A stretch of DNA of 64,000 nt, taken from the NCBI RefSeq assembly GCF_013141865.1, contig NZ_RCST01000001.1:806001-870000 (forward strand). The letters run 5' to 3'. Below, piece after piece: positions 9,253 through 17,584 of the stretch (position 1 is its first letter; the number at the start of each line of letters is the position of its first letter). A program made the position numbers and the translations under genes. A model generated the notes under the pieces. It ran no database searches and had not been told where the DNA came from. It saw only the letters and a program-made list of their open reading frames with translations. This stretch comes from Methylomonas sp. ZR1 (GTDB lineage Bacteria; Pseudomonadota; Gammaproteobacteria; Methylococcales; Methylomonadaceae).

Positions 9253-10101
9253 ATGGCAGAAAGTACTCACCCCCCTAGAACGTTGCTATTGGTCGACGAC
9301 GAACCGAACATTATTAATGCGCTGAAACGTACGTTGCGCAGAGATGGCTACAGCATACTCACTGCCAATGGTGCGGAAGAAGCGCTTGATTTACTTGTCG
9401 ATCATAATATAGCCCTGATCATATCCGATCAGCGTATGCCTAAGATGAGCGGTGTGGAATTTTTGCGCAAAGTTAAAGAGCTCTATCCAAAAACCGTACG
9501 GGTGGTGTTATCCGGCTTTACCGATCTTGAATCGGTGACTGGCGCCATCAATGAAGGGGCGATTTACCGATTTATGACTAAGCCGTGGGATGACGAGTTG
9601 CTACGTAAGAACGTTCGCGAAGCGTTTGAATATCATGAAATGGAACAGGAAAATCAACGGCTGACTCGAGAGCTCCAACATTCAAACGATTTACTTGCCA
9701 GACTTAATCAAAGTTTGGAACAACAAGTGATGCAAAAAACCCGTGAAATCGTACATAACATCAAAATGCTGGAAATATCTCAGGAAATACTTGAACATTT
9801 GCCGTTGGCTATTCTTGGCCTTGATGAACGACACATGATCGCCTCTTCCAATCGACTTGCGGACTCGCTATTCCAGCGTTATCCCAACGAATGCTTGCTT
9901 GGCCTGCAAGCAGAGAGTGTTTTGCCCGCCCCCTTATTGCATGTATTACAGCAAACCAAGGATTCTGAAACTGCAGCAGAATTTAACGGCAGCTGCTTAG
10001 ATTTAGGCAATAGCAAGACCCTGTACGTGTGGATAAGCCCAATGGGTGAACTTAGTCAATCAAAAGGCACTATAGTGGCGCTTTCGTCAGTAAAGACATA
10101 A
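9253..10101 (+). CDS. Response regulator: receiver domain, coiled coil and PAS-like domain
   Basis: The N-terminal receiver domain starts TLLLVDDEPN and has the phospho-acceptor Asp in ALIISDQRMP, the conserved Thr/Ser in VVLSGFTD and Lys in MTKPWDD. A coiled coil (about MEQENQRLTRELQHSNDLL) leads into a degenerate PAS-like region with LPLAILGLDE. No DNA-binding, GGDEF or HD output domain is visible, so it probably acts through protein contacts. I prefer the ATG at 9253, ten residues before the receiver core. ATGs at 9169 and 9220 are in frame and none has a strong Shine-Dalgarno sequence. It opens a co-directional block with HDOD, histidine kinase and GGDEF-EAL genes, and its receiver resembles that of the 12820-15021 protein (YRFMTKPWDDE against YSYCTKPWNGE). 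Confidence 0.85.
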   Translation: MAESTHPPRTLLLVDDEPNIINALKRTLRRDGYSILTANGAEEALDLLVDHNIALIISDQRMPKMSGVEFLRKVKELYPKTVRVVLSGFTDLESVTGAINEGAIYRFMTKPWDDELLRKNVREAFEYHEMEQENQRLTRELQHSNDLLARLNQSLEQQVMQKTREIVHNIKMLEISQEILEHLPLAILGLDERHMIASSNRLADSLFQRYPNECLLGLQAESVLPAPLLHVLQQTKDSETAAEFNGSCLDLGNSKTLYVWISPMGELSQSKGTIVALSSVKT

Positions 10102-10143
10102 CCTTGACTGTCTCAGAAAAGTACAGAGGTGGAGTTTGCCGAC

Positions 10144-10956
10144 ATGAATACGAAATCCCAAGCGACCCTACTGGCTGATTTGCCGTCCTTACCCACTGTA
10201 ATCATGGATGCCTTGCAGTTCACGGCCGACAAGCAAAACTTGTCCAATCTCGCCAACAAAATTAGTCAAGACCCACACATGGCGGTACGCATTTTGCGCG
10301 TCGCCAATTCGCCTTTTTACGGTAGGTCTCGAGAAATTGGTTCTTTGCAGGAAGCGGTGGTGGTGTTGGGGCTTAACCGGGTAAAAAACCTGTTGTTAGG
10401 CCTTGGTTTTATGAACCTGTTTCGGTTGGACCGCCAAGATTTCGACTACTCACAGTTTTGGCATCACAGCATGGCAGTCGCGGAGTGTGCTCGACAATTG
10501 GCGATTCATACCGGTATGGATCAGGATATTGCTTTTACGGCGGGATTGCTGCATGACATCGGGCTGCTGGCCATTGTTTTGTTATTTCCAGACGATTTCA
10601 GCCGTATTACTACGGGGCAACATCTCAATAGAATTGAAGCGGAACGGCGCGTTTTGGGGTTTGATCATGCGGAGATCGGCTGCAATGTCGCAAAGCATTG
10701 GAATTTACCGATGGCGATTCAGCATGCTATCGAACAGCACGAAATCCCACGCGGGCAAGATGAAGGGAAATCGTTAGAATTGATGATCCATATGGCCAAT
10801 TTTCTGGTACTTGCCACACAACGCGACGACCAGGCTTTTGAGTATCCGGAGTCTATTGTGCAGATACTTGAGATGCTGAACATTCCTCTTGACCAAGCCA
10901 TAGACTGGGCTAATTCTAGTCAACAATTCGCCAATCAGGTCGTCGCCAGTCTATAA
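10144..10956 (+). CDS. HDOD domain protein
   Basis: This is a stand-alone HDOD protein of about 270 residues. The HDOD fold is related to HD phosphohydrolases and usually acts as a signalling scaffold. Visible hallmarks are LPSLPTVIMDAL, the core ISQDPHMAVRILRVANSPFYG, a conserved AVVVLGLNRVKNLLLG segment, and an HD-like LLHDIGLLAIV followed by GFDHAEIGCNVAKHWNLP. The ATG at 10144 has a good ribosome site (GGTGGAG about ten bases upstream) and is preferred over the GTG at 10129. It lies 42 bases after the receiver gene and 13 bases before the histidine kinase, consistent with one operon. Catalysis is uncertain because the full metal-binding HD-GYP set is not present. Confidence 0.88.
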   Translation: MNTKSQATLLADLPSLPTVIMDALQFTADKQNLSNLANKISQDPHMAVRILRVANSPFYGRSREIGSLQEAVVVLGLNRVKNLLLGLGFMNLFRLDRQDFDYSQFWHHSMAVAECARQLAIHTGMDQDIAFTAGLLHDIGLLAIVLLFPDDFSRITTGQHLNRIEAERRVLGFDHAEIGCNVAKHWNLPMAIQHAIEQHEIPRGQDEGKSLELMIHMANFLVLATQRDDQAFEYPESIVQILEMLNIPLDQAIDWANSSQQFANQVVASL

Positions 10957-10969
10957 ATTCGGGAGCATT

Positions 10970-12823
10970 ATGTTATTAACTGAATCGCAACAATGGGACT
11001 GGATTTATAACCTCTACCAATTAGGGCAATCCGATGCGTTTGAAGAAGATACAAACAAGATATTCGAAAAATTACTGCGTCATATTGTAGAGGGATTTAG
11101 AGCCGATACCGGCTCATTAGTCTTGTATGAAGGCGAAGACAGCAGCTGTTTAACCATAGTCGCTGCGCTCGGTTTGCCTGAGGAATGTGTCGGCAGCGCG
11201 ATACCCAATGGCAACGGCGTGATAGCTTGGGTATTGGCCAACCAGCAGGCGCTATTGATCAAGGGCGACATCAATAAAGACTCGCGCTTTCTCCGCTACC
11301 CACCCAAAACCAAAACCCGCATACCGGTTGCCTCCATGTGCTGGCCATTGCAGATAGGCCAGCGCTTGATTGGCGCATTATCGGTCAACAGTTTTAACGA
11401 TGAGTGTAGTTACACGGGAGCGGATTTAGACCACGGACAAAAATTAGTTAATCCGATCACGCTCGTGATCGACAACATTAGGTTACATGGTGATCAACGC
11501 AAGCGCATCCAGCAGCTTGCCAACGCAAATCAACGCTATGCCAATGCCAACCAGCAATTAATAGAGGCTCACAAACGCTTGAATGAGTCGGAAAAACGCC
11601 TTAACGACATTTTAAATTCACTGGATAGCGTGGTCTGGTCGATGGAGCCGGTCACGATGAAATTGCTGTATCTCAACAAGGCCGCCACTGAGGTATCCGG
11701 TCGGCCGGTCGAGGATTTTTTAAACGATCCGCAGTTATGGCTGAATATTATTGATCCGACTGATAGAAAGCAGGTGGAAGCCAGTCTGGCCGATTTAAAG
11801 ACTAACAGTATCCAGAAAGTCATCTATCGTATTCACCGCCCCGATGGCGGGCTTCGTTGGTTGTTTCATCGCATGTGCGCCGTTTGCGATGATGCCGGCT
11901 CACCGGTACGCATCGACGGCATCACTGTGGATATTACCCAGCATAAAAATGCCGAAGACTTGCTGAAACAGCGCAATCAGGAATTACAGACAGCCCTCGA
12001 CACCATACAAGAAGTCCAGCAGCAATTGGTACAGTCCGAAAAAATGTCTTCCATCGGCCAATTGGCGGCGGGCGTCGCGCATGAAATCAACAATCCTATC
12101 GGCTATATCAACTCCAATCTCACTTCATTGAAAACCTACGTGGAAGATTTGCTGGCCTTGGTGGAAAAATATGAAAAAACTGAGGGGGAATGCGCCGACG
12201 GCGAACAACTTCGGCAAATTCAGGATTTCAAGCAGCAAATCGATCTGGTTTTTTTAAAAACCGATGTGCTCGATTTATTGGTTGAGTCTCACGAGGGGGC
12301 GTCGCGCGTCAAAAAAATCGTTCAGGATCTCAAGGATTTTTCGCATGCTGGCGGTGCCGACGACTGGCAATGGACGAATTTGCACGACTGCTTGGATAGC
12401 ACACTGAATATCGTCAATAACGAAATCAAATACAAAGCCCGTGTGGTCAAAGCATACGGGGACATCCCGCATGCCTGGTGTTTGCCGCATCAGTTGAATC
12501 AAGTATTTATGAATTTGCTGGTCAACGCCGCCCACGCCATTGAAAAGGAAGGTACGATCACCATCCGTACCGGCAGCGAAAACGGCACCCTTTGGGTTGA
12601 GGTCAGCGATACGGGGCAAGGTATTTTGCCCGAGCACGCCAATAAAATTTTCGACCCTTTCTTTACCACCAAACCGGTGGGCAAAGGAACGGGATTAGGA
12701 CTGTCCGTTTCCTACAGCATCGTTAAAAAGCACCAGGGCGAAATTAAGGTAGACAGCCGGATCGGCGAAGGCACCACCTTTCGCGTGGTATTGCCAAAAA
12801 AAGAACAGCCGGTCGACTTATGA
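10970..12823 (+). CDS. GAF-PAS sensor histidine kinase
   Basis: This is a soluble hybrid-sensing kinase of 617 residues with no transmembrane segment. A GAF domain lies at about 28-165 (GSLVLYEGED...GNGVIAWVLANQQ), a coiled coil at about 175-205, and a PAS/PAC domain at about 208-330. The dimerisation/phosphotransfer domain has the H box SSIGQLAAGVAHEINNP near residue 360. The ATPase domain has an N box (FMNLLVNAAHAI), G1 (VSDTGQGI), F box (PFFTTK) and G2 (GTGLGLS). All catalytic motifs look intact. Its stop overlaps the ATG of the next gene (ATGA at 12820-12823), a translational coupling that marks the following receiver-GGDEF-EAL protein as its likely phosphorylation target. Input signals are unknown. 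Confidence 0.92.
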   Translation: MLLTESQQWDWIYNLYQLGQSDAFEEDTNKIFEKLLRHIVEGFRADTGSLVLYEGEDSSCLTIVAALGLPEECVGSAIPNGNGVIAWVLANQQALLIKGDINKDSRFLRYPPKTKTRIPVASMCWPLQIGQRLIGALSVNSFNDECSYTGADLDHGQKLVNPITLVIDNIRLHGDQRKRIQQLANANQRYANANQQLIEAHKRLNESEKRLNDILNSLDSVVWSMEPVTMKLLYLNKAATEVSGRPVEDFLNDPQLWLNIIDPTDRKQVEASLADLKTNSIQKVIYRIHRPDGGLRWLFHRMCAVCDDAGSPVRIDGITVDITQHKNAEDLLKQRNQELQTALDTIQEVQQQLVQSEKMSSIGQLAAGVAHEINNPIGYINSNLTSLKTYVEDLLALVEKYEKTEGECADGEQLRQIQDFKQQIDLVFLKTDVLDLLVESHEGASRVKKIVQDLKDFSHAGGADDWQWTNLHDCLDSTLNIVNNEIKYKARVVKAYGDIPHAWCLPHQLNQVFMNLLVNAAHAIEKEGTITIRTGSENGTLWVEVSDTGQGILPEHANKIFDPFFTTKPVGKGTGLGLSVSYSIVKKHQGEIKVDSRIGEGTTFRVVLPKKEQPVDL

Positions 12824-15021
12824 ATTTGCCGCCATCACCAATGACTAATGATCGGCGGGCGGCTTTACTGTTTGTCGATGATGACACCAATGTGCTCAAA
12901 GCCTTGCATCGACTGTTTCGGCATGAAAATTACACGCTTTATCTTGCGGAGGGCGGTGCGGAGGGCTTGACGGTTTTGCGCGAGCATACCGTTGATATAA
13001 TTGTTTGCGATATGCAGATGCCGACAATGAGCGGCGCCGAATTTTTCGCTCAAGCATTTGAGCGATGGCCCGATACCGTGCGTATCTTGTTAACAGGCTA
13101 TGCCGATTTAGAATCGACTATCCAAGCAGTCAACAAAGGCCGGATTTACAGTTATTGCACGAAACCCTGGAATGGCGAAGAATTAAAACTATTGATTCAT
13201 AACGCACTGCAAGAAAAACGTTTGCGTGAAGAACAGGAACGCTTATCGGCTATCATCCGGCAACAGAACGATGCACTGAAAGCCATCAACGAACATCTGG
13301 AAGAAAAAGTCGAACAACGTACAGCAGAGCTGGCGCAAGCCAATAAAACCCTGTTGCTCCACAATCAAGCCATTGAAGCCGCACGCAATGGCATCACCAT
13401 TACCGATGCCAGACAAGCCGGCAATCCCCTGGTTTATGCCAACCCGGCGTTTCAACGCATTACCGGTTACGACAAAGCGGAAGTACTTGGCCGTAACCTT
13501 TCGTTTCTGCTGGGCGAGGATCATGATCAGCCTGGCTTGGAGAGTCTCCGAATTGCAATTCGCCGGAAGACAACCGGCTATGCCGTTATCCGTAATTATC
13601 GCAAGGATGGCTCGTTGTTCTGGAATGAACTGGCTATCGCGCCAATCAAAAACGCCAACGATGAAGTGACGCACTTTGTCGCTATCGTCGACGATATTAC
13701 CGAATTCAAATCCAACCAGGCACAGTTGGAATATCGAGCCAACTATGATGATCTAACCGGGCTGGTCAATCGCAATCTTCTTAATGATCGTCTAAATAAC
13801 GCCATCAGTACCGCGCAACGCGAGCACAAAGTATTCTGCCTGTTTTTTATGGATCTCGATGACTTTAAAGTCATCAATGACACGATGGGACATTCGGTGG
13901 GGGATGAGTTCCTAAAAATCATTGCCGGGCGACTGCTGAATTGCGTCCGAGCTTGCGATAGCGTAGCGCGATATGGCGGCGATGAATTTGTCTGTGTATG
14001 TCCAAGCATCGCTAAAACCGATGATGCTGCTTTGATCGCGGCGCGAATCATTACCGAAATCTCGCAGCCTCTACAGCTGAATGGGCACACCCTGCATGGG
14101 GCGGTAAGTATCGGCATCAGTTTTTATCCTGCAGACGGGGCGGACAAAGAGACCCTGCTTCAGCATGCGGATACCGCCATGTATGACGCTAAGGATAAGG
14201 GTAGGAATAGCTTTAGTTTTTATACTCAAGCGTTTAACCAACGCCTTATGCAGCGTTTGATGCTGGAGGAAGACTTGCGCCAGGCTTTACGATTGGAGCA
14301 ATTTGTCGTCTATTATCAACCCAAGTTCGATTTGCATAGTGAACAAATTAGCGGTATGGAGGCTTTGCTGCGCTGGAACCATCCGGAAAAGGGCTTGATT
14401 CCCCCCGATCACTTCATTCCATTGACGGAAGATACCGGCTTGATTCTGCCGATAGGCGAATGGGTGTTGCATACGGCCTGTTTGCAAGCTAAAGCTTGGC
14501 AGTTGGCGGGACTACCCGCCATCAATATGGCGATCAATGTTTCACCCAAGCAGTTGCATAGTCCCACGTTTGATCAAACTATTACCCGTGTTTTACGGCA
14601 AAGTGGATTGGACGCGAGTTTTCTGGATTTGGAGATAACCGAAGGCGCGGTGATGCAAGACCCGGATAATGTAGCCATTACTTTGACCCGGCTAAAGAAT
14701 ATCGGCATTCGGATTTCCATGGACGATTTTGGTACGGGTTATTCAAGTTTGAGCTACTTAAAACGATTTCCCTTCGATAATCTTAAAATAGACAAGGCAT
14801 TTATCAACGATATTCCGTTGGGAGAGGGCGATGTTACATTAGTGTTGACCATTATTGCGATGGCGCACAACTTTAAACTTAAAGTGGTAGCCGAAGGGGT
14901 TGAAACACAGGCACAGATGGATTTTTTGGCGCGGAATGGCTGCGATGAAATTCAGGGTTATTTCTTTAGCCGACCGTTGCCGGCTTCGGAAGTAGAGCAA
15001 CTGCTGAAAAAAACCAACTGA
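12820..15021 (+). CDS. Receiver-PAS-GGDEF-EAL bifunctional c-di-GMP signalling protein
   Basis: This 733-residue cytoplasmic protein is coupled to the upstream kinase by a 4-base overlap. The receiver domain (about 12-130) has LFVDDD, phospho-acceptor in IIVCDMQMP and Lys in CTKPWNGE. A coiled coil (about 140-185) precedes a PAS/PAC domain (about 188-305) containing a NPAFQRITGY core. The GGDEF domain has an intact active-site motif ARYGGDEF, predicting diguanylate cyclase activity. The C-terminal EAL domain has MEALLRWNH, the ELEITEG-type motif and DDFGTGYSS, consistent with phosphodiesterase activity. Both catalytic motifs are complete, so the net output presumably depends on phosphorylation and PAS state. 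Confidence 0.93.
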   Translation: MNLPPSPMTNDRRAALLFVDDDTNVLKALHRLFRHENYTLYLAEGGAEGLTVLREHTVDIIVCDMQMPTMSGAEFFAQAFERWPDTVRILLTGYADLESTIQAVNKGRIYSYCTKPWNGEELKLLIHNALQEKRLREEQERLSAIIRQQNDALKAINEHLEEKVEQRTAELAQANKTLLLHNQAIEAARNGITITDARQAGNPLVYANPAFQRITGYDKAEVLGRNLSFLLGEDHDQPGLESLRIAIRRKTTGYAVIRNYRKDGSLFWNELAIAPIKNANDEVTHFVAIVDDITEFKSNQAQLEYRANYDDLTGLVNRNLLNDRLNNAISTAQREHKVFCLFFMDLDDFKVINDTMGHSVGDEFLKIIAGRLLNCVRACDSVARYGGDEFVCVCPSIAKTDDAALIAARIITEISQPLQLNGHTLHGAVSIGISFYPADGADKETLLQHADTAMYDAKDKGRNSFSFYTQAFNQRLMQRLMLEEDLRQALRLEQFVVYYQPKFDLHSEQISGMEALLRWNHPEKGLIPPDHFIPLTEDTGLILPIGEWVLHTACLQAKAWQLAGLPAINMAINVSPKQLHSPTFDQTITRVLRQSGLDASFLDLEITEGAVMQDPDNVAITLTRLKNIGIRISMDDFGTGYSSLSYLKRFPFDNLKIDKAFINDIPLGEGDVTLVLTIIAMAHNFKLKVVAEGVETQAQMDFLARNGCDEIQGYFFSRPLPASEVEQLLKKTN

Positions 15022-15264
15022 CCGGGACAGCCAATTTCGCTTATTCGCGGATAACGGGATTTTTCATCTAATGATCATGAAATAAGCCGCGTAACTCCGG
15101 CAAATGAAAGTTTTTTGTAGCAGAAAAACCGATAATGAATGCCATTCGGCGGACTGCCTGCACGTTCCCCAGGAGACTATTTTTACCTTACCGACATTAG
15201 CACCTGACTTTGAATTATAGATTATGATTAGCCCTAGTGTCTAAACCGAGGTGGGGTACTCGCT

Positions 15265-17568
15265 ATGCTTGAATCGAAAGCTGAAGCTCTGCGGATACAA
15301 AAGCTGCACGAATGCTGCATCCTCGACACGCCCCCTGAATCAAACTTTGACGACATTGTCCGGCTAGCTGCACTAATGTGCGACACGCCTTTTGCGGTGA
15401 TCACACTGGTCGATAGTGACCGCGAGTGGTTCAAAGCCAAAAAGGGCATAGCGGCCAACGAACAATCCAGAGACTGCGGATTCGGCACACAAACCCTATT
15501 ACACCCGGATGTGTTGGTTGTACCGCATCTCGAGCATGACAGTCGCTTCGCGGCCAATCCCCTCGTGGTTTCCGAGCCGCATATCCGTTTCTATGCGGGC
15601 AGCCCGATTCTAGTTCCCACCGGTGAAGCATTAGGCGCACTTTGTGTGTTCGACGTTGTGCAACGAGCGTTAAGTGTCAATCAACTTGAGGGCCTCAAGA
15701 TTCTTGCCGGCCAAGTCGGTACAGCCTTGGCGCGCAGACAGAAGGAAAAAAGCCGGTCCGACATCCTTGAAAAACCCACTGCCCAAGCCTTGCCGGCTGA
15801 TTTGGGTCCGCAAGATACAGCGCACAACGCCGAACATTTTAACGGCGCCATATTGGATTCCTTGTCAAAACAATACTGTGTGTTGGATGGAGCTGCCAAT
15901 ATCTTGAAAGTCAGCAGGCCTTGGCTTGATTTCGATCAGGCATACGCCGGGGATAAAGCCAGCCTTCAACCCGGGCAAAACTATCTGGCCCTGCTGGAAA
16001 CCGGGCTGACCAACGATAGGGGCGGAAAGGCGTTCGCAGAGGGTATTAGGTCGGTTTTGAACGGCGCTTTATCCAGCTTTTCGCTTGAATATCCTTATTA
16101 CACCGGTTCCGGTCAGCTATGGTTTGCAGGGAAAGTCATCCTGTTTCCCGACCAGAATTTAGCCCGGCTTATCGTAATCCATGACAATATTTCCGAACAT
16201 AAACAACGTGAGGAGCGGTTGCGGCAAGCAGTGGAGTCGGCGCCGAATGCCATCGTGATGGTGAATGAGTCCGGCACCATTGTTATGGTGAATGCGCAAA
16301 CGGAAGCATCGTTCGGTTACGCGCGAACCGAACTGATCGGGCAGAGGGTGGAGATGTTGATTCCGGAACGTTTTCGCGGCGCACATATCGGTTTCCGCCG
16401 GGCCTATCTTGCCGATCCGGTTTCGAGGCCTATGGGGGCCGGACGCGATCTGTACGGGCTACGCAAGGACGGTACCGAATTTCCGGTCGAAATCGGCCTG
16501 GGTCTGATCGAAAGCCATGAAGAAACCCTGGTGCTCAGTTCGATCGTCGACATTACCGAGCGCAAGCGCCTGGAACAACGATTCCGGCAAGCGGTGGAGT
16601 CGGCGCCGAATGCCATTGTGATGGTGAATGAGTCCGGCACCATCGTAATGGTGAATGCGCAAACGGAAGCATCGTTCGGTTACGCGCGAACCGAACTGAT
16701 CGGGCAAATGGTGGAGATGTTGATTCCCGAGCGATTTCGCGACGGACATGTCGGTTTCCGCCGGGCCTACCTAGCCGATCCGGTTTCGAGGCCGATGGGA
16801 GCCGGACGCGATCTGTACGGGCTACGCAAGGACGGCACCGAATTTCCGGTCGAAATCGGCCTGGGTCTGATCGATGACGATAACGGCATCATCGTCCTCA
16901 GCTCCATCGTTGATATTACCGAGCGCCAGAGTGCCCACGATAAGCTGAAACAAACCCTCAACGAGAAAGAAATGCTGCTTAAGGAGGTCTATCACCGGGT
17001 CAAGAATAACCTACAGGTGGTGTCCAGCCTGATCAACCTCCAAGCCGGCAATGTAACGAGTCCGGAGACCGCCGATTTACTCAAACAAAGTGCTGATCGC
17101 ATCAAAGCCATGGCCTTGTTACATGAAAAACTTTATCAATCCAAAGACTTGGCCAGGATAGATTTCAACGAATACATTCGTAGCCTATCCGACCATTTGC
17201 TGTTCGGCTACGGCGCATATTCGGACAAGCTCAAGCTCAACATGAAGATAGACAATGTGTTTCTCGATGTCGATACCGCGATACCTTGCGGCCTGATCAT
17301 CAACGAATTACTGTCCAACGCCATTAAGTACGCATTTCCCGGAGATCGGCGCGGCGAAATCGGCATCGCTTTCACACAGGAGCAAGGCGAATACATCCTG
17401 ATAATCTCCGATAACGGCATCGGCCTTCCCAGCGAAATGGATTTCAAAAAAAGCAGCTCGCTGGGTCTGCAATTGGTTGATACCTTGACCAATCAACTCA
17501 TGGGACAGATGAGCCTGGATCGGACAAACGGATCCACCTTTACTCTGCGTTTTACTAAAACTTGTTAA
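15265..17568 (+). CDS. GAF-multi-PAS histidine kinase (HisKA_2 type) with duplicated PAS domain
   Basis: This is a 767-residue soluble kinase. The N-terminal GAF domain (about 20-165) resembles the FDDIVRLAALMCDTPFAVITLVDSDREWFKA class. A PAS-like region lies at about 200-310. Two nearly identical PAS/PAC domains follow (about 322-442 and 443-563), each beginning RQAVESAPNAIVMVNESGT. The phosphotransfer region is the HisKA_2/HWE-like type (LLKEVYHRVKNNLQVVSSLINLQ) with a C-terminal ATPase domain (NELLSNAIKYAFPG, ISDNGIGLP, LGLQLVDTL). Its stop is 16 bases before the ATG of the receiver-GGDEF-EAL gene, indicating a cognate pair. HisKA_2 kinases often serve light or stress responses, but no light-sensing motif is visible here: the PAS domains lack the LOV Cys motif. 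Confidence 0.92.
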   Translation: MLESKAEALRIQKLHECCILDTPPESNFDDIVRLAALMCDTPFAVITLVDSDREWFKAKKGIAANEQSRDCGFGTQTLLHPDVLVVPHLEHDSRFAANPLVVSEPHIRFYAGSPILVPTGEALGALCVFDVVQRALSVNQLEGLKILAGQVGTALARRQKEKSRSDILEKPTAQALPADLGPQDTAHNAEHFNGAILDSLSKQYCVLDGAANILKVSRPWLDFDQAYAGDKASLQPGQNYLALLETGLTNDRGGKAFAEGIRSVLNGALSSFSLEYPYYTGSGQLWFAGKVILFPDQNLARLIVIHDNISEHKQREERLRQAVESAPNAIVMVNESGTIVMVNAQTEASFGYARTELIGQRVEMLIPERFRGAHIGFRRAYLADPVSRPMGAGRDLYGLRKDGTEFPVEIGLGLIESHEETLVLSSIVDITERKRLEQRFRQAVESAPNAIVMVNESGTIVMVNAQTEASFGYARTELIGQMVEMLIPERFRDGHVGFRRAYLADPVSRPMGAGRDLYGLRKDGTEFPVEIGLGLIDDDNGIIVLSSIVDITERQSAHDKLKQTLNEKEMLLKEVYHRVKNNLQVVSSLINLQAGNVTSPETADLLKQSADRIKAMALLHEKLYQSKDLARIDFNEYIRSLSDHLLFGYGAYSDKLKLNMKIDNVFLDVDTAIPCGLIINELLSNAIKYAFPGDRRGEIGIAFTQEQGEYILIISDNGIGLPSEMDFKKSSSLGLQLVDTLTNQLMGQMSLDRTNGSTFTLRFTKTC
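16222..16947 (+). repeat. 363-bp tandem duplication encoding two PAS/PAC domains
   Basis: The segment beginning near 16222 recurs exactly 363 bp (121 codons) later. For example, gtggagtcggcgccgaatgc occurs at 16231 and 16594. The copies differ at scattered sites and mainly at the C-terminal ends (ESHEETLV against DDDNGIIV). The copy is in frame and domain-sized. Confidence 0.92.
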
Positions 17569-17584
17569 GCGGGAGGGGCTCCGC

